Assembly: GCA_000156295.1 (NCBI GenBank)
Contig: DS999229.1
Coordinates: forward strand, 41,509 to 105,508
Direction: 5' to 3'
Source of the DNA: a marine gamma proteobacterium HTCC2148
GTDB lineage: Bacteria; Pseudomonadota; Gammaproteobacteria; Pseudomonadales; Halieaceae
DNA: 64,000 nucleotides
The notes beneath the pieces are model-generated. The model saw nothing but the letters and a program-made list of their open reading frames with translations, was not told where the DNA came from and searched no databases. A program made the position numbers and the translations under genes. Below, in pieces: positions 8,726 through 18,647 of this stretch. Position 1 is the stretch's first letter; the number at the start of each line of letters is the position of its first letter.

Positions 8726-10597
8726 TCAGGCTGCTCGCAGCGCACGACCCAACGTTTTTGTACCCAGGGCTTCGGTATGGTCACCATTGCGCCAAACAGC
8801 TTCGCCATTAATGAACGTATGGGTGACAACACCGTCGGAGCGGCTCACCATTTGCTGGTGCTCGAACAACTCGCGATAGATCAGCTCTCTTCCGCTGAGA
8901 TCGTCCCAGTCACGCAACGCCTCCGGATCGATCATGGTGATATCCGCCTGATCGCCCAGTTCCAGAGTACCCACATCCAGCCCAAAAAACGCAGCGGGCT
9001 CGCTGGTGAGTCGTTTCACGATAGTAGACACAGTTCCCAGTGACTTCTGCTGAGCGAGCTTCAGGGAGTTCAGGTTGGCATCGAAAAACGCCATATTAGT
9101 GATGTGCGCGCCAGAGTCATTAAATCCAGGCAAGGTGTGCTTATGTAGTAATAAATCCAGCGTGGCTTTGTTACCGACATTTGCCACATCAACCCAATAC
9201 CTGAAGCCTTTGTCATATTCACGCATCATATGCAGCATAAAGTCGGCGTCGTCGCGAATAGGCCGTGGAAACTTGTCAAATGCGTCACGCTCGGCATCTG
9301 AACGAGCCTGGTCAGCCTGTCCCCGTTGGTAAGCTTCAAGGCGATTGTACACTTGCTGAAAGGTCTCCCCGTCCCACTCGGTGATTGGAGCACCGTCGAA
9401 AGTCATGATGCCAAAATCCCTTGGAACCACCACATCAGGCATGCCCAGCCTGGCCTTAATGCTGGCGAGATCGTTCTCACCACGACCGTGATGCCAGTCA
9501 TCGCGAAACTGCTGGATAAATTCGGGATCGTTGAGCAGTTCCCTGCGCCCGTCTACGTCGTCATATTCCTTGGCGATGAGTTTGCAGGTCGAATCCAGCT
9601 CCTCAAACAGCGGACTCACAATACCGTCAGACCAGATTCTGAAGCTTGTTCCCAGTGCCTGAAAGTGCATATTGCCCTTAAACAGGCGACCGTTCATCAG
9701 CGCCGCAAAGCCCAGGAAGGCCTTCACCGCTTTAGGCGCCAGAGCAAACTCGATCGCCGATAGCGCTGATGTTTTCAGTGTCTTGCCGAACAATCTGCCG
9801 CTGGTGAGAGTGAAGTAGAGAAACGCCTTCAGGCGGTTTTCGAGAATGGGGGTAGTCTGCCAAACCCTGTCTTTGCCGCGCACCACTCCCAGCAGCCTTT
9901 TCAGTTCTCCAAAACTGGCAAATTGGGTGGGAATTCGCTTGTCGGTATGCGGGTCGTTAGACAAATAATGGAAGGGCAGGCCATCGGTACTCATACCGAT
10001 ATAGCCCTCGTCCATAGCCGTATCCAGCAGGCTTTCCATGCGCTTCATTTCTGTCTCGGTGGGCTCCCTGGAAATGCTCTCGCTCAGGCCCATGGCCTCG
10101 ACTCGCAACATGGAATGGGGCAAAAACACTCCCACATTTGGGCCCAGGGGCATACTGTCAAAGTGATCCATATATTCACCCGTGCTCTGCCAGGTCACCG
10201 CTTCAACACACTTGCGCAATACCGACTTGGGTATGTTCTCCACCCGGGTGAAACAATCTACGATGGGGTCTTGGCCCCCCTCTTGCTGGCTGCCGAAGCA
10301 GGTTCCCAGGCTACAATTGCCAACCAGCACGGTAGTGGTGCCATGGCGCACAACCTCTGGCAGCCCGGGGTCCAGGTCGACCTCCAGATCCAGGTGGGTG
10401 TGAATATCCAGCAGGCCCGGCATCAGCCATTGCCCTTGCCCGTCGATCACTTCGGCTGCCATGGAGCGCGGCAGAAACATACCTTTGGCCGCGACACGGC
10501 CTTCCTTGATGGCAATGTCCATCTCTCGGGGCTTCTCACCGGTGCCATCAAATACCAGTGCATTCTGAATAAGGGTGTCCCAGGTCTTTCTGGACAT
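8726..10597 (-). CDS. N-acyl-D-amino-acid deacylase family amidohydrolase
   Basis: This is a metal-dependent hydrolase of the D-aminoacylase group (COG3653-like). The metal-binding HTH is at residues 66-68 (DIHTHLD), followed by GTTTVLVGNCS. A late motif, PGFNDSGAHITNMAFFDANL, fits the family, as does the 623-residue length. I start it at ATG 10597, eight bases after an AGGAG; the same frame runs 17 codons further upstream without a good ribosome site. No signal peptide is visible. It is transcribed away from SelO, sharing about 90 bp of upstream DNA. The natural substrate is unknown. Confidence 0.8.
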   Translation of the reverse strand: MSRKTWDTLIQNALVFDGTGEKPREMDIAIKEGRVAAKGMFLPRSMAAEVIDGQGQWLMPGLLDIHTHLDLEVDLDPGLPEVVRHGTTTVLVGNCSLGTCFGSQQEGGQDPIVDCFTRVENIPKSVLRKCVEAVTWQSTGEYMDHFDSMPLGPNVGVFLPHSMLRVEAMGLSESISREPTETEMKRMESLLDTAMDEGYIGMSTDGLPFHYLSNDPHTDKRIPTQFASFGELKRLLGVVRGKDRVWQTTPILENRLKAFLYFTLTSGRLFGKTLKTSALSAIEFALAPKAVKAFLGFAALMNGRLFKGNMHFQALGTSFRIWSDGIVSPLFEELDSTCKLIAKEYDDVDGRRELLNDPEFIQQFRDDWHHGRGENDLASIKARLGMPDVVVPRDFGIMTFDGAPITEWDGETFQQVYNRLEAYQRGQADQARSDAERDAFDKFPRPIRDDADFMLHMMREYDKGFRYWVDVANVGNKATLDLLLHKHTLPGFNDSGAHITNMAFFDANLNSLKLAQQKSLGTVSTIVKRLTSEPAAFFGLDVGTLELGDQADITMIDPEALRDWDDLSGRELIYRELFEHQQMVSRSDGVVTHTFINGEAVWRNGDHTEALGTKTLGRALRAA

Positions 10598-10689
10598 GTT
10601 CGATCTCCTGCTTTTTCGTTTCCTGATTGGGCTATCATGTGCGCACACACGTATATAGCAGATCAGCCGTCATCAGGATAGTTCAAACC

Positions 10690-12159
10690 ATGGGTCCGAT
10701 TCCCTTCGACAATACTTATGTCCAGCTTCCCGAGGCGTTTTACACTCGCCTTGGGCCTCGCGAGGTTAAAACCCCCGGCGCGATCAAGGTTAACCGGGAA
10801 CTGGCAAGTTTGCTGGGCATAGACCCTGACTGGCTGGAATCTCCCGAGGGGGTCGCTACAGTTGCTGGGAACTACCTGCCACCCGGCGCTGCGCCACTGG
10901 CGGCGGTCTATGCCGGACACCAATTTGGCAGTTATAACCCCCAGTTGGGAGATGGCCGTGCTCTTCTGCTCGGCGAAGTGCTTAGTACGCAGGGTCACCG
11001 CTACGACATTCAGCTCAAAGGTTCCGGGCCTACGCCCTACTCTCGCGGTGGCGATGGCCGCTCGCCACTGGGCCCCGTGTTACGCGAATACATCGTCAGC
11101 GAAGCCATGCACGCGCTGGGCGTGCCCAGCACCAGGGCACTTGCCGCAGTGACCACTGGAGAGCAGGTCACCCGGGATAGTTTCCTGCCCGGTGCCGTGC
11201 TTGCCAGAGTGGCTTCCAGCCACATTCGCTTCGGTACGTTTCAGTTTTTTTCTGCACAAAAGAACCTGGATGCCCTCAAGACATTGGCCAGTTATTGCGT
11301 GCAGCGACACTACCCGGAGCGCGCCCAAGCCGACAATCCGGCGCTTGCGCTTTTACAGGCGGTCACCGCTGCACAGGCCGCCTTGATACCTCGCTGGCAA
11401 TTGCTGGGCTTCATTCACGGCGTAATGAATACAGACAACATGCTGATCTGCGGCGAGACTATCGACTATGGCCCTTGCGCTTTCATGGACGAGTTCGACC
11501 CGGCAAAAGTGTTCAGCTCGATCGACCATGGAGGCCGCTATGCCTACCGCAACCAGCCTGGAATTGCTCACTGGAACCTCGCTGTACTTGCGCAGGCACT
11601 GCTGCCCGTGCTGCATGAGGATCAGGACAAAGCGGTAGAGTTGGCGCAGGCCACCGTAGACGAATTTCCCGCGCTGTTTGAGGCGGCACACCTGCGAGGG
11701 TTGGCAGACAAACTTGGCTTTGATGAAATACGTGAGTCGGACAAGCCCATTGTAGACGAGCTCTTTGAGCTTATGGCTTCAGAGAAACTCGACTTTACCC
11801 TCTGCTTTCGACGTCTTTACGACCTGGCCTGCAACCCCGACCAACAGGTTGCTGAGCTGTTTGAGTTTCCCGACGCTCTGGTGCCCTGGTTGTCACGCTG
11901 GCGCCAGCGACTGGACACTGATCAACTGGCAGATAACACCCGAGCAGAGCGAATGGCGATGGCAAATCCTGCCTTCATTGCCCGCAACCATCTGGTGGAG
12001 GAGGCCATCAGGGCCGGCGAAGATGAGGGTGACTTTGGACCTTTCTTCAAGCTTATCGAGCGCTTGTCAGGGCCTGGTCAATACAATGCTGCAGCGCGAC
12101 ATTATGCAAGCCCACCACTGGCAGGACAGGAAGTTGCACAGACTTTCTGCGGAACCTGA
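10690..12159 (+). CDS. selO: SelO family protein AMP-transferase (YdiU)
   Basis: SelO is a pseudokinase-fold enzyme that transfers AMP from ATP to Ser/Thr/Tyr side chains. It is linked to redox stress and acts in the bacterial cytoplasm. The 489-residue length is typical. Diagnostic stretches are AGHQFGSYNPQLGDGRA (75-91), the lysine in QLKGSG (Lys110), GVMNTDNM and DYGPCAFMDEFDP. The chain ends FCGT, with Cys487 third from the end, where animal SelO has selenocysteine. The ATG at 10690 is chosen by homology in length; the frame extends 21 codons upstream into the amidohydrolase start region. The family call is firm; targets are unknown. Confidence 0.93.
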   Translation: MGPIPFDNTYVQLPEAFYTRLGPREVKTPGAIKVNRELASLLGIDPDWLESPEGVATVAGNYLPPGAAPLAAVYAGHQFGSYNPQLGDGRALLLGEVLSTQGHRYDIQLKGSGPTPYSRGGDGRSPLGPVLREYIVSEAMHALGVPSTRALAAVTTGEQVTRDSFLPGAVLARVASSHIRFGTFQFFSAQKNLDALKTLASYCVQRHYPERAQADNPALALLQAVTAAQAALIPRWQLLGFIHGVMNTDNMLICGETIDYGPCAFMDEFDPAKVFSSIDHGGRYAYRNQPGIAHWNLAVLAQALLPVLHEDQDKAVELAQATVDEFPALFEAAHLRGLADKLGFDEIRESDKPIVDELFELMASEKLDFTLCFRRLYDLACNPDQQVAELFEFPDALVPWLSRWRQRLDTDQLADNTRAERMAMANPAFIARNHLVEEAIRAGEDEGDFGPFFKLIERLSGPGQYNAAARHYASPPLAGQEVAQTFCGT

Positions 12160-12236
12160 TCGCCCTACAGGCAGGATAATGGTTTAATTTATCAATAACA
12201 CTTTCAACTTCGCGGAGAGACCCAAGAACCTTTATA

Positions 12237-13895
12237 ATGCCTCACCCATCACTGCACCCAACTGAGTCCAGCAACTTGAGCACAGAACTTTTCGGTAAAA
12301 CGCTCTCCGGTCCGTTTACCATCCCCTCCGGCATTGTCACCACCGCGGTGCCGATCATTCAGTACATTTTCGACCACATGCCCGAGGTGGGTGTAGTGAC
12401 CACCAAGAGCATCGGCCCGGAACCTCGCGATGGATACCGCGAGCCAGTGCTCAGCCAATATGCCCCCGGCTGCTTCGTTAACGCGGTCGGGCTGACCAAC
12501 CCCGGGCCACAGCGATCAGCCGAGCTCATGGCTCAATTGCGGGTGCCCGAGGATCGCTTTTTACTGACCTCCATCTTTGGCGGCAGCATCGACGAATTTG
12601 TAGAGGTCGCTAAAATTCTGGCACCCGTGTCAGACGGACTAGAATTGAACCTGTCTTGCCCACACGCCAAAGGCTATGGCATGGCTATGGGTCAGGACCC
12701 TGATATGGTCCGAGAAATTGTCGCCGCGGTTAAGGCAGTAGTCGATATACCGGTGATCCCCAAGCTCACTCCCAACACCCCAGACATCACTGTAATCGCC
12801 AGGGCTGCCGAGGCCGGCGGCGCTGACGGCTTTTGCGCGATTAACACGGTTGGCCCCGGCTATACCTCTGCACACGGTCACCCCGTACTGAGCAATGGTG
12901 CCGGGGGAATGTCTGGCAAGGGCATTCTGCCTATCGGGCTCAAGTGCGTTAAAGAGGTGGCCGAAGTCAGTGACCTGCCCATTATCGGTTGTGGCGGTGT
13001 ATCCAGCGCCGATGATGTGCGCGCCTTCTTTGATGCTGGTGCTGAGATCGTCGGCGTAGGGTCGGCGCTCACCGGCATGACGACTGACGAAATCGGCGCC
13101 TATTTCAAAACCCTGGCCGCGGACATGGATCGCGACCAGAACAGAGCCGAGTCACATATCCGCTATGACGTGGACATGAACTTCGCGCCAGTGATCCTGG
13201 TCAAAAATGAGAAAGTTTGTGACGACATCACCATCCTCACTTTCGACCGAAAACTGAATATTCAAGCGGGCGAATTTATTTTTCTTTGGGTGCCTGGAGT
13301 CGGCGAAAAGCCCTTCTCCGCACTGACTGACGACCCCTTCTCTCTGGTGGTTATTGATGTAGGCCACTTCACTCACGCAGTGCTGGACCTGGCCGAAGGC
13401 ACAGAGTGCTATGTTCGAGGACCTCATGGCATCCCGGTGGATCCACCCGAGGGTGCCAAAGTAATGGCGGTGGCCGGTGGCACCGGCCTGGCCGCGGTCT
13501 ACCAGGTCGCCAGAGACTTTGGCAACGCTGAGGTCTTTACTGGCGCCCGCACCGCCGAGCGCTTGTATTTCCTCGAAGAATGCCAGCAGATTGCCGAGGT
13601 ACATGTGGCTACAGACGATGGCAGCGCCGGCTACCACGGTGTGGTCACCGAGCTGCTGCGGCAGCGACTCAAAGCAATGTCAGCGGAAGAGCGGGACACC
13701 CTGGTGTTCTATAACTGCGGCCCATCACCCATGGTGCATGCGGCAATTGCAGTGCAACGGGAGTTCTGTCGAGACGATCAAATCTTCAATGCCATTGACT
13801 ACCTGACCAAATGTGGTGTCGGTATTTGTGGAGCCTGCGCAGCACCCGATGGCAGAAGACTGTGCGTTGATGGTCCTTTCCTCTCGGCATCCTGA
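12237..13895 (+). CDS. PyrD-PyrK fusion: class 1B dihydroorotate dehydrogenase with FAD/2Fe-2S domain
   Basis: One 552-residue chain carries two functions usually made as separate proteins. Residues 1 to about 300 are a dihydroorotate dehydrogenase-type FMN barrel with ELNLSCPHAKGYGMAMG; Cys141 is the likely base. Residues from about 310 form a PyrK-like ferredoxin-reductase module with an FAD-binding PFSALTDDPFS, GGTGLA and a 2Fe-2S motif of Cys526, 531, 534 and 543. It would oxidise dihydroorotate (or a related dihydropyrimidine) and pass electrons to NAD+. A dihydropyrimidine-dehydrogenase-like role is an alternative. It is a single gene after SelO and before NhaA. Confidence 0.82.
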   Translation: MPHPSLHPTESSNLSTELFGKTLSGPFTIPSGIVTTAVPIIQYIFDHMPEVGVVTTKSIGPEPRDGYREPVLSQYAPGCFVNAVGLTNPGPQRSAELMAQLRVPEDRFLLTSIFGGSIDEFVEVAKILAPVSDGLELNLSCPHAKGYGMAMGQDPDMVREIVAAVKAVVDIPVIPKLTPNTPDITVIARAAEAGGADGFCAINTVGPGYTSAHGHPVLSNGAGGMSGKGILPIGLKCVKEVAEVSDLPIIGCGGVSSADDVRAFFDAGAEIVGVGSALTGMTTDEIGAYFKTLAADMDRDQNRAESHIRYDVDMNFAPVILVKNEKVCDDITILTFDRKLNIQAGEFIFLWVPGVGEKPFSALTDDPFSLVVIDVGHFTHAVLDLAEGTECYVRGPHGIPVDPPEGAKVMAVAGGTGLAAVYQVARDFGNAEVFTGARTAERLYFLEECQQIAEVHVATDDGSAGYHGVVTELLRQRLKAMSAEERDTLVFYNCGPSPMVHAAIAVQREFCRDDQIFNAIDYLTKCGVGICGACAAPDGRRLCVDGPFLSAS

Positions 13896-14099
13896 TCACC
13901 CCTTAAAGTGGGGCGCCCCTCGAGAGAAGCGCCCTGGCCAGATGGCCAATGCAGCAACACCGTTGCCCACTGCGCGTGCTGGTTCGCTTGCGTAAGGGCT
14001 GCCCGGCGTATGCTCATGAAACTTCCCCCCCACTCAGCGGTCAAGTAAGATGCCTGCCTGAGCAGTAACCACACCCAGACGACAGGAGTCGCTCACATC

Positions 14100-15443
14100 A
14101 TGCCTAAAGGTGTCTATCACGCCCCCTGGGAACGAGCCTTTGACCGTATCCTGACCCCTCTGGAAGATTTCATCCATCGCCAGACCACCTCCGGCATACT
14201 GCTGATGATTTGTGCTGTTGTGGCGCTGGTAATTGCCAACAGCCCAATTCATGAGTCCTACGAGCATTTCCTGCACGAACAAATAGCTATTAGTTTTGGC
14301 AACAAGGCCTTCTCGCTGTCCATCCACCACTGGATTAACGAGGCCCTGATGGCGATGTTCTTCTTCATCATGGGTTTGGAATTGAAGCGTGAATTATTGG
14401 TGGGAGAACTGTCTACTCCCAGTCAGGCACTGTTGCCAATCATGGCGGCAATTGGTGGCATGGTGATTCCTGCGCTAGGCTACTTTGTCTTCAACACCAG
14501 CGGACCTGACGCCAAAGGCTGGGGCATTCCCATGGCCACAGATATCGCTTTTGCAATCGGGGCGCTTAGCCTACTGGGACCTAGAATTCCCAAAAACCTG
14601 ATTACCTTCCTTATTGCACTCGCCATTGTTGACGACCTGGGTGCGGTGGCGGTAATCGCCCTGTTCTACACGGAAAATATCGACACCATGGCGCTATTTT
14701 ATGCCGCTGTGCTCACCTTTGTTTTGCTTTCTTTCAACCTCGGCGGCGTGCGCAGGCCGCTGCCCTATGCCGCCGTTGGCATTTTGCTCTGGGCTGCCAT
14801 GTTGGCGAGCGGCATTCACGCGACAATCGCGGGTATCGTGGTCGCTTTTGTCATTCCCATTCGGCCCAAGTTTGAGCCCCACACCTTTGTCAAACGGGTT
14901 GATGAGACCAATAAGAAAATGGAGAAATCGATCAGCGAAAATGCTGACATCATTCACAACAATCATTTTCGAGCGCTGGTCATGTCGCTGGACGACGGGG
15001 TGAAATTGGTTCAGGCACCAGCCCAACGCCTGGAGCACTCGCTGCATCTGCCAGTGGCCTATTTGGTGATTCCCATTTTCGCGCTGGCCAATGCCGGAAT
15101 TCCTATCGATTTCGCAGATTTCAGTGAGGTAGTTTCCAGCCCTATTACCCTGGGAGTAATATGCGGGCTGCTACTGGGTAAACCGCTTGGCATTGCCGGC
15201 TTCACCTGGGTCACGGTGAAACTGGGAATGGCAAAACTGCCCGACGGCCTGAACATGAAACATGTTCTTGGCGTGGGTCTGTTGGGGGGCATCGGTTTTA
15301 CCATGTCTATTTTCATCGCCGACCTTGGCTTTATTAACAAACCGGAGGAATTACTGGCAGCCAAAACCGGTATTCTCCTGGCTTCAGCAATCGCCGGCTT
15401 CGGGGGCTTCTTCTGGCTCAAGGCGAACACCGTTAAGCCCTAG
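14100..15443 (+). CDS. nhaA: Na+/H+ antiporter NhaA
   Basis: NhaA exchanges two protons for one sodium ion across the inner membrane. The 447-residue protein has about twelve hydrophobic segments, the unwound-helix motif ATDIAFAIG (146-154) and the paired aspartates VDD (178-179) that bind Na+/H+. The ATG follows an ACAGGAGTCGC ribosome site. The chain is about 60 residues longer than E. coli NhaA, owing to the N-terminus and a charged loop (about residues 260-300, KKMEKSISENAD). It is a single gene; the 204-bp gap upstream holds a small GC-rich hairpin (CCCC/GGGG near 13900) but no clear promoter. Confidence 0.95.
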   Translation: MPKGVYHAPWERAFDRILTPLEDFIHRQTTSGILLMICAVVALVIANSPIHESYEHFLHEQIAISFGNKAFSLSIHHWINEALMAMFFFIMGLELKRELLVGELSTPSQALLPIMAAIGGMVIPALGYFVFNTSGPDAKGWGIPMATDIAFAIGALSLLGPRIPKNLITFLIALAIVDDLGAVAVIALFYTENIDTMALFYAAVLTFVLLSFNLGGVRRPLPYAAVGILLWAAMLASGIHATIAGIVVAFVIPIRPKFEPHTFVKRVDETNKKMEKSISENADIIHNNHFRALVMSLDDGVKLVQAPAQRLEHSLHLPVAYLVIPIFALANAGIPIDFADFSEVVSSPITLGVICGLLLGKPLGIAGFTWVTVKLGMAKLPDGLNMKHVLGVGLLGGIGFTMSIFIADLGFINKPEELLAAKTGILLASAIAGFGGFFWLKANTVKP

Positions 15444-15573
15444 TGCTGTAGCGAATTGATCAACATAGAAAAGCTGGACGTTCACTGAAAAGAGCAGGCC
15501 GTTAATCTGGGTATTGGGGTTTTAGCTGCGGACGATCAGCGCTGGCATATGCTAGCTTTCGCAATGGTCGAAA

Positions 15574-15999
15574 TCAGCCCTTCAAATGCTGAGACAGGTC
15601 ACCCGATAAGCGCGGTATGATTTGCCGACTAGTGAAATACCAACCCGACTTGTCGCAGGCAAATTCGTCCACATAACGCCCCGCCATTACTGCCTGTAAA
15701 GGCAGTAATTCCGTTGCCTGCAGCACTGTGAAATAGGAACGCGCACCTGCACGATCACCTTCCACCTTCACTTGAACGTTAGTAGTGATATGGTGACTGA
15801 GGGGCGTGCCGTCCTCATAAATGCGCGTAAATGCAGCATAAACTCGCTCAATGGCCTCGCTGCCTTGGGCGTGGACCTCTCCATCCGGGCCTATAAACTG
15901 GGCCTGCGACAACAGTTTTCCAATCGAAGTGATACTCCCCTCATCTATCAATTCAGCGTACCGATAGATCAGGTTTTCTATTTCTCGCTCCGGTGACAT
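15574..15999 (-). CDS. NTF2-fold / SnoaL-like protein
   Basis: A 141-residue small protein whose start (REIENLIYRYAELIDEG), central GSEAIERVYAAFTR and HHITTNVQVKVEG match SnoaL-type NTF2-fold proteins. These include ketosteroid isomerase-like enzymes and small dehydratases. The conserved Tyr/Asp near residues 14-20 and the HHI are typical of the SnoaL_4 group, from memory. It sits alone between nhaA and the Ala/Gly symporter. GAGGACT precedes the ATG. No substrate can be named. The abundance of acyl-CoA and oxygenase genes nearby makes a catabolic role plausible. Confidence 0.72.
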   Translation of the reverse strand: MSPEREIENLIYRYAELIDEGSITSIGKLLSQAQFIGPDGEVHAQGSEAIERVYAAFTRIYEDGTPLSHHITTNVQVKVEGDRAGARSYFTVLQATELLPLQAVMAGRYVDEFACDKSGWYFTSRQIIPRLSGDLSQHLKG

Positions 16000-16081
16000 G
16001 AAAAGTCCTCGTCAATAACAACAAACGTACCAGGCCGCTAACAACCCGTTTGCACTCGGCCTGAACTTAAGCCCGCTAAAA

Positions 16082-17635
16082 TCAGGCTTTGGAGGCCCGG
16101 GCACGCTCCTGGCGATAGTTACGCACATCGCCCCGGTTCACCCCGTCTATGAATTCCCTCACTTCACGCTTGATCTCCGGTGCGTAGAAATACAGACCCA
16201 AAATATTGGGCACCGAAATCAGAAAGACCATAGCGTCCGAGAAGTCCAGAACAGCTTCAAGCTGGATCATGCAACCCAGTGCGAGAAAACCACAGAACAC
16301 CAGTTTGAAAATATTTTCACTCACGGGGTGCTCACTGAACAAGTAAGTCCATGCCTTTAGTCCATAGTAAGACCAGGCAATGGAAGTTGAAAATGCAAAC
16401 AACAGGGCAGCTACCGCCAGCGGATAAGGCGCCCAACTAAAGTGGTGCTCGAAAGCCGCCGACGTCAGGGCAATACCTTGCAGCCCCTGATCCATCAGCC
16501 CTGCAGGATAAGCAGTTACCACGATGACCAGTGAACTCAATGTACAAATGACAATGGTATCGATAAACGGCTCTAGCAAAGACACCAGTCCCTCGGAGGC
16601 AGGATGATCTGTTTGCACCGCCGAGTGAGCAATTGACGCAGACCCCAGTCCCGCCTCATTGGAAAACAAGGCACGCTGGAAGCCCACAATAATGGCGCCC
16701 ACCATACCGCCGGTGACACTCTCCAGGCTGAATGCACTGCCGACAATCAGACCAACGGCAGCGGGAATATGCTCTGCGCTCATGGCAATAATGACCACTG
16801 CCGACACCATGTACAGGACTGCCATAAACGGCACAATTTTTCCTGCCACAGCAGCGATAGAGCGGATGCCGCCAAGAATCACAACGCCCACCAAAGCAGC
16901 GATCGCCAGACCGAACAGCCAGCCTTTATCGACAAAGTAGCTAGAGTCGCCGCCGGTGATAGTGACAAACTGAACGTAGGCCTGGTTGGACTGAAACATG
17001 TTGCCGATGCCCAAACAACCAATTACCAGCGCCAGCGCATAGAACCTGCCGAGACCTTTACCCATCAGAGGAAAGCCCCTGGATACCAGATAGTGCTCGA
17101 GGTAATACATGGGGCCGCCGGACACCGATCCATCCGGGTTGTACTTGCGGTATTTCACCCCGAGCGTGCATTCCACCAACTTAGTGGACATGGAAACAAA
17201 GCCGGCGACAATTAGCCAAAATGCGGCTCCCGGCCCGCCAATCACTATCGCTACTGCGACACCTCCGATATTTCCTATACCTACAGTGCCCGATACGGCT
17301 GTGGCAACCGCCTTGAAGTGCGAAATCTCACCGGGGGCCTTGGGGTCATGATAGTCGCCTCTGACCAGGCGCAGCGCCAGACCGAAGCCGCGGATGTTGA
17401 TAAAGCCCATGTACAAGGTAAAAAAGGTCGCCGCAACAGCAAGCCAGAGCACAATCCAGGGAATTTCATAACCAAATAGCGATAACTTATAGAAAACAAA
17501 GGCGGACAACGCAGCCGCTAACGGACGAACAATCGACTCCACCGTTTCGTCGATTCCACCGGCAAAAACAGAGCGGCTCAGCAAAGCTCCAACTATCAGA
17601 ACCACTGTATTCGACAAACCTCTTACACGATTCAT
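16082..17635 (-). CDS. Alanine/glycine:cation symporter (AGCS family)
   Basis: AGCS carriers import alanine or glycine with sodium. This 517-residue protein has about eleven membrane segments and the family signatures GTVGIGNIGGVAVAI, VSGGPMYYLEHYL and FQRALFSNEAGLGSA. Its first about 40 residues include a hydrophobic stretch (VVLIVGALLSRSVFAGG) that may be an extra first helix or a cleaved signal. The cytoplasmic tail is Arg-rich. It is a single gene, divergent from the crotonase. The 161 bp between them include a TTAGG/CCTAA inverted repeat near 17660 of unknown meaning. Alanine transport would fit the alanine dehydrogenase elsewhere in the window. Confidence 0.92.
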   Translation of the reverse strand: MNRVRGLSNTVVLIVGALLSRSVFAGGIDETVESIVRPLAAALSAFVFYKLSLFGYEIPWIVLWLAVAATFFTLYMGFINIRGFGLALRLVRGDYHDPKAPGEISHFKAVATAVSGTVGIGNIGGVAVAIVIGGPGAAFWLIVAGFVSMSTKLVECTLGVKYRKYNPDGSVSGGPMYYLEHYLVSRGFPLMGKGLGRFYALALVIGCLGIGNMFQSNQAYVQFVTITGGDSSYFVDKGWLFGLAIAALVGVVILGGIRSIAAVAGKIVPFMAVLYMVSAVVIIAMSAEHIPAAVGLIVGSAFSLESVTGGMVGAIIVGFQRALFSNEAGLGSASIAHSAVQTDHPASEGLVSLLEPFIDTIVICTLSSLVIVVTAYPAGLMDQGLQGIALTSAAFEHHFSWAPYPLAVAALLFAFSTSIAWSYYGLKAWTYLFSEHPVSENIFKLVFCGFLALGCMIQLEAVLDFSDAMVFLISVPNILGLYFYAPEIKREVREFIDGVNRGDVRNYRQERARASKA

Positions 17636-17796
17636 TCATCCACCTATTGTTATTTGTTAGGTGCAGCCTAACCCATAGTGCAATAAATTGCCTCGGTGCA
17701 GGGTTTGTTAACGAACAATGACCGCAGACATCCTTGGTGTTAAAGGCTGCTAATGAGACATTGCTTATCTGCATCAGCCCATAACAAGGAATATTC

Positions 17797-18615
17797 ATGA
17801 GCAGTGTCATTGAGGTCACCATCAATAATCACGTAGCCCACCTGCAATTGAATCGACCAGACGCGCATAACGCTATCGACGGAGCGATCATGAATGGGCT
17901 ACTGGATTTTGCCCGGCAAATGATGGACCCCGGCGAAATCCGCGCTGTCGTCATTTCAGGCAAGGGCAAAAGTTTCTGCGCAGGCATTGATATGAACTCA
18001 TTCGCAGAGATGGCCAGCGGTGAACTCAATTCCGAGCGCGAGGATGTTACTGCGGCAATGGCGGATCTGAGCCCAGCCGGCGCGAACCGCGCGCAGCAAC
18101 TAGGCTGGCTATGGCAGGAAGTGCCTGTGCCCGTTATCGCGGCCATTCAGGGCGTATCGCTGGGTGGCGGCCTGAATCTTGCCCTTGGCGCCGACATTCG
18201 GTTGGTACATCCGCAAGCATCACTTGGCCTGGTAGAAATCACCTGGGGCCTGCTACCGGACATGTCCGCCACTCAATCTCTACGGCGTCTTACCTCGTTG
18301 GACAGAGCCAAGGAGCTGGCAATGACTGGTCGCCGCTTCAGTGGTGAGCAGGCTCTCGCGTATGGACTGGCTACCGAAATCACGACTACGCCGGTGGAGG
18401 ATGCACTGGCTCTGGCCGAGCAAATCGCCAACCGCAATCCAGACGCGGTTCGAGCGGTTAAACAGGTGCTGAATCAATCTGCTCTGGTGAGCGTTGCAGA
18501 CGGACTGCAACAGGAAGCAGCAGCCAGCCAGAGAATATTAGGTTCATCAAACCAGGTGGAAGCAGTCTCGGCAAAGTTCGAAGGACGCTCTCCCAGTTTC
18601 AATGACCCGGGGTAA
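17797..18615 (+). CDS. Crotonase / enoyl-CoA hydratase family protein
   Basis: A 272-residue crotonase-fold enzyme acting on acyl-CoA in the cytoplasm. It has the N-terminal LQLNRPDAHNAID, the CoA-binding KSFCAGIDMNSF and the oxyanion-hole GVSLGGGLNLALGADIRL (about 114-131). The active-site segment reads LVEITWGLLPDMS, typical of the WGL-PDM subgroup annotated crotonase/enoyl-CoA hydratase. Glu and Asp here could be the catalytic acids, so hydratase or isomerase are both possible. AAGGA precedes the ATG. It is a single gene with no pathway partners beside it. Confidence 0.87.
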   Translation: MSSVIEVTINNHVAHLQLNRPDAHNAIDGAIMNGLLDFARQMMDPGEIRAVVISGKGKSFCAGIDMNSFAEMASGELNSEREDVTAAMADLSPAGANRAQQLGWLWQEVPVPVIAAIQGVSLGGGLNLALGADIRLVHPQASLGLVEITWGLLPDMSATQSLRRLTSLDRAKELAMTGRRFSGEQALAYGLATEITTTPVEDALALAEQIANRNPDAVRAVKQVLNQSALVSVADGLQQEAAASQRILGSSNQVEAVSAKFEGRSPSFNDPG

Positions 18616-18647
18616 ACACATCTCAACTGACGCTGCAGTGGCCATTG

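Noticed and set aside
9923..10681. 252-codon plus-strand frame opposite the amidohydrolase start
   Set aside because: Long only because of codon bias on the other strand; His/Gln-rich with no ribosome site.
13896..14099. GC-rich hairpin as a terminator between the PyrD-PyrK gene and nhaA
   Set aside because: CCCC/GGGG pairs but no T-run follows; not enough to call a terminator.
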